44,587 nt of DNA from Anaerovorax odorimutans (GTDB lineage Bacteria; Bacillota; Clostridia; Peptostreptococcales; Anaerovoracaceae), in contig NZ_JANFXK010000023.1 of the NCBI RefSeq assembly GCF_024459955.1, positions 1 to 44,587 on the forward strand, in the 5' to 3' direction. Below the pieces are notes generated by a model, which searched no databases, was not told the DNA's origin, and saw nothing but the letters and a program-made list of their open reading frames with translations. The position numbers and the translations under genes were made by a program. This document shows positions 7,177 to 15,373 of this stretch, in pieces (positions within the stretch are counted from its first letter, which is position 1; the number at the start of each line of letters is the position of its first letter).

Positions 7177-7806
7177 CTATTTGATCGCGGCCAAGACCTG
7201 TTCCAGAATCCGGTCAGCCTTTTCCGTATAGTTTTTCAGCATCTCATCCGCTCTTTTATTGGCTGCATCCGCATATTCCCGGTTTTTCATCGCCTTTGTG
7301 TTGATATATACATTCAGACTGGCTCCCGCAAGAGCCGCCCGGCAAAAGGCTGCGCCCGCGCCCGCATCGCTTATTGCCATTGTACTTCCTTTATCCGCGA
7401 ATCTGCCGCACAGCTCAATTCCCTGACAGCATTTTTCCATAATTGCCAGCGGCACCTCACAGGCTCCAACCAGCGCCTGCTCCATAACCCGGACTTTTTC
7501 TTCCTTCTGTTCCTCGGTTTCTTTAGGCATACCATATGCTTTAGCCAAGGGCGCAAACACCTCCGCGTCCTGCTGTACCAAATCCAGAAGTTCACGCTGC
7601 AGCAGCCTGGACCTGTCCATCAGCGCTTTGATCTCTTCTTCCACATCTTTATATTTCTTCTTTCCCACAGTGAGAGAACCCACCATGTTTCCCAGCGCCG
7701 TTCCTATGGCGCCGACCAAGGCGGACGCTCCGCCGCCTCCCGGCACAGGCTCACTGCCGGAAAGCACCTCCACAAAATCCTCGCAGCTTTCTTTTACAAA
7801 CGTCAT
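7177..7806 (-). CDS. fchA: FchA methenyl-THF cyclohydrolase (cyclodeaminase fold)
   Basis: This 209-residue, all-helical protein belongs to the formiminotransferase-cyclodeaminase family. Motifs: SEPVPGGGGASALVGA at residues 18-33 and the late GSTMAISDAGAGAAFCRAA. In acetogens and purine fermenters FchA hydrolyses 5,10-methenyl-THF to 10-formyl-THF; a formimino-THF cyclodeaminase role is the alternative. It is transcribed first, with folD 10 bases downstream, which favours the cyclohydrolase role. AAGGAGG precedes the ATG. No formiminotransferase domain is attached. Confidence 0.87.
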   Translation of the reverse strand: MTFVKESCEDFVEVLSGSEPVPGGGGASALVGAIGTALGNMVGSLTVGKKKYKDVEEEIKALMDRSRLLQRELLDLVQQDAEVFAPLAKAYGMPKETEEQKEEKVRVMEQALVGACEVPLAIMEKCCQGIELCGRFADKGSTMAISDAGAGAAFCRAALAGASLNVYINTKAMKNREYADAANKRADEMLKNYTEKADRILEQVLAAIK

Positions 7807-8069
7807 TCCCTTACCTCCTTTTCTCTTCTTTATCTTTCGTCAATATCTGCAAACTCATACGACCGCCAGATCGCCTAAATATCAATAAGTCTAATAGAAA
7901 AGCAAAATTTTGATATTCTCCCTCATTTTCCAATGGCCGCCCGGGCCAGACTATCGTTTTTGCGCTTTTTTCGGAAGCCATTTGATATTTATTGATTCCG
8001 AACACAAACGATCTCGCAAATCTGTGGCATAAAATGGTGAAAAATGCTCGACATAACTCAGTCCTGCAA
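7807..8069. other. Intergenic upstream of fchA
   Basis: The fchA promoter must lie here, but no convincing -35/-10 pair stands out. Repeated TGATATTTA-like segments occur near 7880 and 7985. A 108-codon minus-strand frame starts beyond this stretch at 8137 and runs into it to 7811, but it lacks a ribosome binding site and family features, so it was not called. Confidence 0.4.
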
Positions 8070-8112
8070 GCTGCGGTAACTTTTCGCAAAAATCCGGATA
8101 AGTTACCGCAGC
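8070..8112. repeat. 13-bp perfect palindrome of the GTAACTT family
   Basis: GCTGCGGTAACTT (8070-8082) and its exact complement (8100-8112) flank a 17-base loop. The arms contain the GTAACTT core seen at 4, 124 and 248. It lies just after the SNF2 gene on the minus strand but is not followed by a T-run, so it is not an ordinary terminator. A second hairpin, GCTGCCC/GGGCAGC, sits next to it. Confidence 0.65.
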
Positions 8113-8138
8113 TGCCCTTTTGGCGGGCAGCCCGCATC

Positions 8139-11100
8139 TTACACTCTAAGAAGTTCCATAAAATCCTCTCTCGTCAGCTGGGACAGGGCCATTCCCTGGC
8201 CGCTCACCATTTCATCGGCCAGATGAGCTTTGCTCTCCTGCAGCCTGCGTATCCGTTCTTCGATGGTATCCTGCATAATCAGCTTGAATACGGTAACCTG
8301 TTTGTCCTGACCGATGCGGTGGGCCCGGTCAGATGCCTGGTTTTCCGCAGCCACGTTCCACCACGGATCATAATGGATGACTACCGTGGCGCCGGTCAGA
8401 TTGAGCCCGGTTCCTCCCGCCTTCAGCGAGATGAGAAACAGCGGCACATCCCCTTCGTTGAACTGATGCACCATTTCCAGACGTTCTTTCTTACCGGTAG
8501 CGCCGGTCAGCATATAGTAAGGAATCCCTCTTTGTTCCAGCTCTTTTGCGATCAGGTCCAGCATGGAAGTAAACTGCGAAAAGAGCAGCACCTTCTGTTC
8601 CGATTCAATAGCAGTCTCCAAAAGCTCCATGCAGGTATCCAGTTTGGCAGCGGAGCCTTCATAGTTTTCATAAACGAGGTGCGGATCGCAGCACAGCTGG
8701 CGCAGGCGGGTCAGCGCAGAGAGAATTTCAATTTTTCCTGTACGGAACTGATCGCCGTTTTTCCCTGCGATTGTTTCCGACAGCTGTCTGGCATTGGCTC
8801 TGTAAATCGCCTCCTGCTCCTTTTCCATTCTGGCGTAGACAATGGTCTCGTTCTTATCGGGCAGTTCTTTGAGTACATCACGTTTCAGCCTCCGCAAAAT
8901 AAAGGGGCTGATCATCCGCTGCAGCCTTTGCGCGATTCCCGCATCCCCATTCTGCACGATGGGCAGCTCATACTTCTTTCGAAAGGAGGCATAGGAGCCC
9001 AGGATTCCCGGCATCAGGTAATCAAAGATACTCCACAGCTCACTGAGACGGTTTTCAATGGGCGTGCCGGTGAGGGCGAACCTGACCTGCGCCTGAATCT
9101 TCTTTGCCGCCTTCGCCGCCTTTGTCTGGTGATTCTTTATATTCTGCGCTTCGTCCAGGATCTGGCAGTAAAACGTTTTTCCAATATAGTTGCCTTCGTC
9201 CCGTTTTAGCAAATCGTAGGAAGTAATGAGAATATCGTATTGCTCCCAGTCCTCCACCAGCATCTCCCGCTCTGCCGCTGTACCGGTTATGAGCAGCGTC
9301 TTCATATCGGGAGCAAACTTTATAACCTCCTCCATCCAATTGTAGACCAGAGAAGCAGGACAGATAAGCAGATTGGTTCTGTGGGCTCCGCTCTTTTTGG
9401 CTTCTTCCCGCGCCGCATAGAGGAAGGCCAGCATCTGCAGGCTTTTTCCCAGCCCCATATCATCGGCCAGTATGCCGCCAAAGCCCAGATCTCTCAATGT
9501 CATCAGCCATCGGTAGCCGTTCTTTTGATAACTTCTCATGACGGAAACCATCGGCGCCGGCACTTCGTAATCGCTGTCCTCTACGGCCTTGATATTTCGC
9601 AGCAGGGTTTTGAAGGATGAGGAACGGCTGACAATGGCGCCGTCGCAGGCTTTCAACACCTGGTCGATATAAAAGGATCTGTATTGAGGCACACGAATAT
9701 GCCCGTCCCGAAGGTCTTCATCCGTCAGGCCCAAGCCGTCGGCCAGTTCCCATACCGCTTCCAGTCCGCTGTCCGCAAGGCGCATAAAATCGCCGTTTTT
9801 CAGACGGTAATACTTTTTCTTAAGCCGATACGCCTGCAGCAGGTCCTCCATCTCCTCCTGAGGCATGTCGCCCGCATCAATGGACAGATCCAAAAGCCCA
9901 CTGTCCAGTCCGACATGGATTCCCACCTCGGGCGCCTGTCTGATGGATATCCGGTTGAGAGCGGCGGACAGAAAGACTTCACCCAACTGCTCCAGCTCGA
10001 TTATTCCGTCTGTGAAAAGCTCGTACACACGGTCCTCGTCCATTTCATCGAGGAGGAATCGCCTGTCGTCTCTTTCCGGGAAATACCGGCCTGCCGTCCA
10101 CACAGCTTTTCCCTCAGCCGCCGCGTCCCGGTACATCTCGCTGACATCCAGCTTTTCCAGCAGATTAAAGCGCTGGCCTTCTCCGTAAAGACTTTCCGGT
10201 CGGCAAACAAACATTCCATCCTCTTTATCAAGGTAAAAACGAATCTGGCATGGCTCCGGCATAAAACGCTCCGCCGCTTCCAGTCCGGCGATTTCGGAGA
10301 ATTCCTGTATCTGGGGAAGCACCGATGTGCAGAAGGCCTGCATATCCCGTTCACCGATATGAAGCACTTCTCCGCCGTACCGACCGCCCGCTATGTCGCA
10401 CAGCTCTTCCATGCGGTCACGGAATTCATCCGAACATTGATAAATTTTATCTTCGCTTACCAGATATGTCTCACGGTCGTTACTGACCATCTGCGCCTTG
10501 GGAACCGCCAGGTCATACCCGCCTCCCGCAGCCTCCACAAGCGCCAATTCCAGTCTTGGCTCCTCCTCGGTAAAATAGATGCGGGCAGCTCCACCATCGC
10601 CGATCTGACATGGCTGGGGCCGCATAATCGAAAAGAAATCCGCCAGGTTTTTGTCAGTCAGGTTCAGCTTTCGTATGGCCTCCGGGCTGCGGTAGCTGGC
10701 CAGATAACTGTACCTGCCGTCCTGCGCAGACCGCTCCTCCAGGCACTGCCTGAGGAATTCATAGAATCTTTGAGCCCGCTTTGTAAAGGCGCTGGCTTCG
10801 TGGATGAACTCCAGATTTTTCCCATAAGCAACCGTTTCCTTTTTCTCCACCGCCCGCACAAAATCCACAATATTTTTCAGCACATATTTCCTTTTTTCCG
10901 TACCGATCTTAAATTCCAGCTGCCAGGGCAGCCCTCTGCTCTTGTGCAGAATTGGTTCCAGGTCAACGCTTCCGTTAATCTCAGCCTGAAAGAACCTCGC
11001 CTTATCCCTCATGGAATACTGATAGATCAGATCCTTCACCTGCGCAGAAGAAGAAAGACTCCTGGAAAACCGTTCTTCCTGCATCCTTTCCTGACGCTGC

Positions 11101-11450
11101 AGCTCCTGCCTGAGGAACTGCGCTCCTGTATTTCCCGCAGCGTCCTCCTGCTGCTGCCGATAGCGCATTGCCAGAGCAATGCAGTGCTTGCACGGATAGG
11201 GAAACTGATTGACTGCCGGACAAGTGCAGCCGTAAGAAAACATTTTATCCTTGCGTATAAAGACACTGGTCTTGTAAAGCTGTCCGCTGCTGCCCAGCAC
11301 TTCCCCTTTCACGTGGGTAGACGGCGCTCCGCCTCCTTCGCCAAAACTCTGGACAGTCAGGTTGCGTACGTGCCCCTGTTCGTACAGCTGTTTTCCTCTG
11401 GTATAAAACCGCGCCAGCGTGCTGCGCTTCAATTGGTCCAGTTCAATCAT
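8139..11450 (-). CDS. SWIM-domain SNF2-family DNA-dependent ATPase
   Basis: This 1103-residue protein has an N-terminal SWIM zinc finger (C75, C77, C87, H89), a long bacterial SNF2-associated middle region (about 100-600), and the two helicase lobes. Walker A is DDMGLGKS, the DEAH-like box is LDEAQNIKN, and the C-terminal lobe carries the GGTGLNLT and RAHRIGQ motifs. These enzymes translocate on duplex DNA and are thought to remodel DNA-protein complexes; the bacterial cellular role is not settled. The length is normal for the family. GGAG lies about 11 bases before the ATG. It has its own untranslated leader after the clpB terminator. Confidence 0.93.
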   Translation of the reverse strand: MIELDQLKRSTLARFYTRGKQLYEQGHVRNLTVQSFGEGGGAPSTHVKGEVLGSSGQLYKTSVFIRKDKMFSYGCTCPAVNQFPYPCKHCIALAMRYRQQQEDAAGNTGAQFLRQELQRQERMQEERFSRSLSSSAQVKDLIYQYSMRDKARFFQAEINGSVDLEPILHKSRGLPWQLEFKIGTEKRKYVLKNIVDFVRAVEKKETVAYGKNLEFIHEASAFTKRAQRFYEFLRQCLEERSAQDGRYSYLASYRSPEAIRKLNLTDKNLADFFSIMRPQPCQIGDGGAARIYFTEEEPRLELALVEAAGGGYDLAVPKAQMVSNDRETYLVSEDKIYQCSDEFRDRMEELCDIAGGRYGGEVLHIGERDMQAFCTSVLPQIQEFSEIAGLEAAERFMPEPCQIRFYLDKEDGMFVCRPESLYGEGQRFNLLEKLDVSEMYRDAAAEGKAVWTAGRYFPERDDRRFLLDEMDEDRVYELFTDGIIELEQLGEVFLSAALNRISIRQAPEVGIHVGLDSGLLDLSIDAGDMPQEEMEDLLQAYRLKKKYYRLKNGDFMRLADSGLEAVWELADGLGLTDEDLRDGHIRVPQYRSFYIDQVLKACDGAIVSRSSSFKTLLRNIKAVEDSDYEVPAPMVSVMRSYQKNGYRWLMTLRDLGFGGILADDMGLGKSLQMLAFLYAAREEAKKSGAHRTNLLICPASLVYNWMEEVIKFAPDMKTLLITGTAAEREMLVEDWEQYDILITSYDLLKRDEGNYIGKTFYCQILDEAQNIKNHQTKAAKAAKKIQAQVRFALTGTPIENRLSELWSIFDYLMPGILGSYASFRKKYELPIVQNGDAGIAQRLQRMISPFILRRLKRDVLKELPDKNETIVYARMEKEQEAIYRANARQLSETIAGKNGDQFRTGKIEILSALTRLRQLCCDPHLVYENYEGSAAKLDTCMELLETAIESEQKVLLFSQFTSMLDLIAKELEQRGIPYYMLTGATGKKERLEMVHQFNEGDVPLFLISLKAGGTGLNLTGATVVIHYDPWWNVAAENQASDRAHRIGQDKQVTVFKLIMQDTIEERIRRLQESKAHLADEMVSGQGMALSQLTREDFMELLRV

Positions 11451-11579
11451 CTGTCATCTATCTCCTATCTAAGTTTCAATCCCTCACACACGATAGATTC
11501 TACCAGTTTCGGCTGCTAAAATCCAGCGGTACACAAAGAATCTGTCCCGTGAAGGAAAAAATTTGCGAAACACAGTGAA

Positions 11580-11608
11580 AACGGGCGGCCTGTGCAGGTT
11601 CGCCCGTT
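11580..11608 (-). terminator. Terminator after clpB
   Basis: AACGGGCG and CGCCCGTT enclose an inner CCTG/CAGG pair; the minus strand continues TTTTCAC. It separates clpB from the SNF2 gene. Confidence 0.7.
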
Positions 11609-11626
11609 ATTTTGTCAATGATTCTT

Positions 11627-14218
11627 TTATTGAACGTTAAAGGTCAGTTTTTCTCCGTCCGTGCTCATCTCTACGCTGTCGCCGTCCTTGATATTGCCCC
11701 GGATGATTTCACCCGCCAGTTCGGTTTCCACATATTTTTGCAGATACCGTTTGACCGGTCTTGCGCCGTAGGCCGGCGTATATGCTTCTTTGGCGATAAA
11801 GTTCTTCGCATCCTCGGTGAGGGTCAGGCGGATGTTCTTGTCGGCCAGCCGTCTTTCGATATCCACCATGGACAGCTGAATGATTCTGCCGATCTGATCC
11901 TCGGTCAGCGGCGAGAATACGACAATATCGTCGACACGGTTCAAGAATTCCGGTCTGAAATATTTCTTCGTCTCATCCTCAACCTGCTGTTTTACCTCAT
12001 CGTCCACCGTACCGTCGGCCTTGATTCCGTCGATCAGGTATTGGCTTCCGATGTTGGAGGTCATGATGACGATTGTGTTTTTGAAGTCAACCGTGCGGCC
12101 CTGATTGTCAGTGAGGCGGCCGTCGTCCAAAAGCTGCAGCAGGATATTGAACACATCCGGGTGAGCCTTTTCAATCTCGTCAAAGAGGATAACGCTGTAA
12201 GGTTTTCTTCTCACAGCCTCTGTCAGCTGTCCGCCTTCATCGTAGCCCACATATCCCGGAGGCGCTCCCACCAGTCTGGATACGGAGTGCTTTTCCATAT
12301 ACTCGGACATATCGATACGAACCATGTTTCGTTCCGAATCGAACATTGCCTCTGACAGCGCTTTCGCCAGTTCGGTCTTGCCCACGCCGGTGGGCCCCAG
12401 GAAGATAAAGGAACCGATCGGTTTGCTCTCGTCCTTCAGCCCGGCTCTCGCACGCAGCACGGCTTCCGCTACCGCGTCCACCGCCGTATCCTGGCCGATT
12501 ACCCGCTTGTGCAGGGTTTCCGGCAGCCGCAGCAGCTTTTCCCGCTCCGACTCCACCAGCCTGCTCACCGGAATTCCGGTCCAGCCTGCCACTACCTCGG
12601 CGATCTCTTCTTCGCCCACTTCTTCTTTCAGCAGACGATTTTCCTTTGCTTCGTCGGCCTGCTCCATCTCGCCTTCCAGTTTCTTTTCCAGCTCAGGAAG
12701 GGTTCCGTATTTCAACTGGGCCAGCTTTTCCAGATCATAATTTCTCTCAGCCTCTTCAATCTGCAGCTTAACCTCTTCGATCTGCTGTTTTGTGCTCTTG
12801 GACTCCGTGATAGCCTTCTTTTCGTTTTCCCACTGAGCTCTCATGGTAGCGCTTTCTTCCTTCAGCTGAGACAGTTCTTTTTCCAGGTGGTCCATTCTGG
12901 CCTTGGAAGCGTTGTCTGTTTCCTTGCTCAGCGCCTGCTTTTCAATTTCCAGCTGCATGATCTTTCTTGAAATCTCATCCAGCTCCGCCGGCATACTGTC
13001 GATTTCCGTACGAATCTTGGATGCCGCTTCGTCCATCAGGTCGATAGCCTTATCCGGCAGGAAACGGTCTGTAATATACCGGTCCGAAAGGGTTGCGCAC
13101 GCAATCAGCGCATTGTCGGTAATCCGCACGCCGTGGTGGATCTCAAAGCGTTCTTTGAGGCCCCGCAGGATAGAAATGGTATCCTCTACCGTTGGCTGAT
13201 CTACCAGCACCTTCTGGAAACGCCGCTCCAGCGCTGCGTCTTTTTCAATATACTTGCGATATTCGTCCAGCGTGGTTGCTCCAATACAGTGAAGCTCCCC
13301 TCTGGCCAGCTTCGGCTTGAGCAGGTTGCCCGCGTCCATAGCGCCTTCCGACTTGCCCGCGCCTACGATGTTATGGATCTCGTCGATAAAGAGGATAATC
13401 CGGCCCTCGGATTTCTCGATTTCACTCAGGACTGCTTTCAGACGTTCCTCAAATTCGCCCCGGAATTTGGCCCCTGCGATGAGCGCGCCCATGTCCAGTG
13501 CAAAGATGGTCTTATCCTTCAGCCCTTCCGGTACGTCGCCGTTGAGAATACGCTGAGCCAGCCCCTCTACAACCGCCGTCTTGCCGACGCCCGGTTCACC
13601 GATCAATACCGGATTGTTCTTTGTCCTTCGGGAAAGGATCTGGATGGTGTGACGGATCTCGGCGTCTCTGCCGATTACCGGGTCCAGCTTGCCCTCTTTT
13701 GCCATCTCAACCAGGTCACGCCCGTACTTGTTGAGCGCATCGTAGTTGTCCTCCGGATTCTGGCTGGTGACTCTCTGATTGCCCCTGACCTTTTCCAGAG
13801 CCTCCAGGAATTTGTTCTTTGTGATGCCGTACTTCTTGAAAATCTTTGAAGACGGCGTGCCTTTTTCTTCAAGCAGCGCCAGGTACATATGCTCTACGCT
13901 GACATATTCATCCTTGAAGTCTCCGGCAATTTTTTCCGCTTTCATCAGGATTTGTGAAAGTCGCCTGGACGAATACATGTTGTCGGCTCCGCCGGTTACT
14001 TTCGGAAGCTTTTCCATTTCTTCCTCTAAATCCCCAATAACAGCCCCAACATTTATTTCCATGAACTTGAGAAGTTTCGGGATGAGCCCGTCCTGCTGCA
14101 TGACAAGTGCAAGGTGCAGATGCTCCCCGTCAAGTTGCTGGTGTCCTTCTTCTATGGCGATATTCTGGCAATCCATAATGGCCCCCTGGGCATTTTGTGT
14201 GTATTTTTCTAAGTTCAT
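11627..14218 (-). CDS. clpB: ClpB protein disaggregase
   Basis: This 863-residue protein has the full ClpB layout: Clp N-terminal repeats (1-145), AAA-1 with GEPGVGKT near 205, a long coiled-coil middle domain (about 410-530), and AAA-2 with GPTGVGKT near 605 and the KAHPDVFN stretch. The middle domain marks it as ClpB rather than ClpA or ClpC. It works as a hexameric ATPase that extracts proteins from aggregates with DnaK in the cytoplasm. GGAGGTGA precedes the start. A perfect CIRCE element upstream predicts HrcA repression relieved by heat shock. Confidence 0.97.
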   Translation of the reverse strand: MNLEKYTQNAQGAIMDCQNIAIEEGHQQLDGEHLHLALVMQQDGLIPKLLKFMEINVGAVIGDLEEEMEKLPKVTGGADNMYSSRRLSQILMKAEKIAGDFKDEYVSVEHMYLALLEEKGTPSSKIFKKYGITKNKFLEALEKVRGNQRVTSQNPEDNYDALNKYGRDLVEMAKEGKLDPVIGRDAEIRHTIQILSRRTKNNPVLIGEPGVGKTAVVEGLAQRILNGDVPEGLKDKTIFALDMGALIAGAKFRGEFEERLKAVLSEIEKSEGRIILFIDEIHNIVGAGKSEGAMDAGNLLKPKLARGELHCIGATTLDEYRKYIEKDAALERRFQKVLVDQPTVEDTISILRGLKERFEIHHGVRITDNALIACATLSDRYITDRFLPDKAIDLMDEAASKIRTEIDSMPAELDEISRKIMQLEIEKQALSKETDNASKARMDHLEKELSQLKEESATMRAQWENEKKAITESKSTKQQIEEVKLQIEEAERNYDLEKLAQLKYGTLPELEKKLEGEMEQADEAKENRLLKEEVGEEEIAEVVAGWTGIPVSRLVESEREKLLRLPETLHKRVIGQDTAVDAVAEAVLRARAGLKDESKPIGSFIFLGPTGVGKTELAKALSEAMFDSERNMVRIDMSEYMEKHSVSRLVGAPPGYVGYDEGGQLTEAVRRKPYSVILFDEIEKAHPDVFNILLQLLDDGRLTDNQGRTVDFKNTIVIMTSNIGSQYLIDGIKADGTVDDEVKQQVEDETKKYFRPEFLNRVDDIVVFSPLTEDQIGRIIQLSMVDIERRLADKNIRLTLTEDAKNFIAKEAYTPAYGARPVKRYLQKYVETELAGEIIRGNIKDGDSVEMSTDGEKLTFNVQ

Positions 14219-14279
14219 TTATGTTCACCTCCGCGCCTGTTAACCTTAGTATTAACCAGGAATTTTATCTTACACGTAT

Positions 14280-14308
14280 ATTGTAATACTGGGGAAACAA
14301 AAAGTAAA
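14280..14308 (-). promoter_or_regulatory. Proximal clpB promoter
   Basis: TTTACT and TACAAT are separated by 17 bases. It lies between the CIRCE element and the start codon and would escape direct blocking of the start site by HrcA. Confidence 0.45.
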
Positions 14309-14315
14309 GAACTTT

Positions 14316-14342
14316 TTAGCACTCACTCGATAAGAGTGCTAA
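14316..14342 (-). promoter_or_regulatory. CIRCE element (HrcA operator)
   Basis: TTAGCACTC, nine bases, then GAGTGCTAA: an exact match to the CIRCE consensus. HrcA binds it to repress chaperone genes; GroE activates HrcA. It sits just downstream of a promoter at 14346-14374, the usual arrangement. Confidence 0.97.
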
Positions 14343-14345
14343 CAA

Positions 14346-14374
14346 TTTATATTTTTTATGCCGCTTCGTTTAAA
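14346..14374 (-). promoter_or_regulatory. Distal, CIRCE-controlled clpB promoter
   Basis: TTTAAA and TATAAA are separated by 17 bases. The -10 ends three bases before CIRCE, so transcription would start inside the operator. Confidence 0.55.
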
Positions 14375-14834
14375 AAGCTGCGATTTGTGCTTCGCGGCCC
14401 GGATGCCGCTGCGTATGGCTGAGGGTTTTTGCGACCAAATTGTGATTTACCTGGCAAATTCCGCGACCATTGAGCCGAAAAAAGCGCCTTGGTCGCAAAC
14501 TCAAAACCAGTCTCTGCCCTCTGCCGCATCCGGGCTCCGTTCAGGCCGCATCTCTGCTGCATCCGGCCAGGAAGAAGCGTCTGTTTGATTTCACATTATA
14601 ACGTGTTAAAGTATTTTCGGATCTTTCATCAGAAAAAAGAAGTGAAAGCGGATCTTTTTTCAACGTTTCTTATCCTTGCCGGCCGATTTCAAGCGAAAAT
14701 TTCAAAAAGACAAATCCGAAAAACCCACAAACCCACATATTTCATCCGCTCCGGTCCCATTTCGAAGCAAAAAGCGCCAGGCAGGCCGGCCGCACGGCAG
14801 GCCAAACAGCTCGCAAGTTCCAGATATGAGAAAC
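14375..14834. other. Gene-free stretch with inverted repeats
   Basis: TTTGCGACCAA near 14426-14437 has its exact complement near 14489-14500, and a third related segment (GCGACCA, 14463-14469) lies between them, so alternative hairpins are possible. GATGCGGC-like segments recur at 14520-14570. The 15-mer CCCACAAACCCACAT at 14724-14738 is shared with 227-241. No credible gene is seen. Confidence 0.45.
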
Positions 14835-14864
14835 TAAAAAGGAAGGAATTTCAAAATTCCTTCC
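14835..14864 (-). terminator. Terminator after the DUF3842 gene
   Basis: GGAAGGAATT and AATTCCTTCC form a perfect 10-bp stem with a 4-base loop, followed on the minus strand by TTTTTAG. Confidence 0.88.
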
Positions 14865-14887
14865 TGACTGCTCAAGCCTTTGATCGC

Positions 14888-15304
14888 CTATTGATTTTCT
14901 GCTATAAAGTTTTGAATGGCGCTGACCGCGTTGTCGATATGCCTGCCCAGAGGAATGTCTTCTACACTGACGACATGGATATGACAGCGATTGATCGGCA
15001 GAAGCACCTTGTAGGTATGGCTGCCGCCGATGGCAGAAGCCATTGTTGGAGTCAGCTCTCCCATCATGGAGTTGGCGTTAAGTATACCGATGACGCCCAC
15101 TACGATATCTACGTGCTGCATATTGTGAACGATGGCGTTCTCGCCTGTGGCGCCGTCATCGGCGCCTGCCCGGAGCATCTGCCCTGTGGCCACTGAATTG
15201 GTGCCCAGACCGATCACATGCACCTCAGGCATCGCCGCCTTTATCTTTTCCACAATGGCTCTTCCGATACCGCCGCCCTGTCCGTCTACTACTGCAATTA
15301 CCAT
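14888..15304 (-). CDS. DUF3842-family protein
   Basis: This 138-residue soluble protein begins MVIAVVDGQGGGIGRAIVE, a glycine-rich nucleotide-binding-like loop, then LGTNSVATGQMLRAGAD and GATGENAIVHN. I recognise the DUF3842 family, common in Clostridia and without established function. GGAGG precedes the ATG. A possible promoter (TTGCTT, 18 bases, TAAAAT at 15339-15368) lies in the short gap after the repeat protein gene, so it may be transcribed alone. The downstream terminator is strong. Confidence 0.82.
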   Translation of the reverse strand: MVIAVVDGQGGGIGRAIVEKIKAAMPEVHVIGLGTNSVATGQMLRAGADDGATGENAIVHNMQHVDIVVGVIGILNANSMMGELTPTMASAIGGSHTYKVLLPINRCHIHVVSVEDIPLGRHIDNAVSAIQNFIAENQ

Positions 15305-15373
15305 ATCTATTCCTCCCGCATTTGTTGATTCTGCTGTGATTTTATCACATATGCGTCTGGAAAAGCAATTGTC

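Noticed and set aside
7933-7955. ZTP riboswitch-like CCGCCCGGGC on the plus strand
   Set aside because: It is on the wrong strand for fchA-folD, and the partner GGGTCGTG-type segment of the ZTP aptamer is absent.
7811-8137. 108-codon minus-strand frame before fchA
   Set aside because: It has no ribosome binding site or family resemblance, runs through a palindrome and has low-quality codon use.
7992-9209. 405-codon plus-strand frame
   Set aside because: It is the shadow of the 3' end of the SNF2 gene, with no ribosome binding site or recognisable domain.
9684-11519. 611-codon plus-strand frame
   Set aside because: It is antisense to the SNF2 gene, has no family features and an unlikely amino acid mix; the minus-strand gene explains the region fully.
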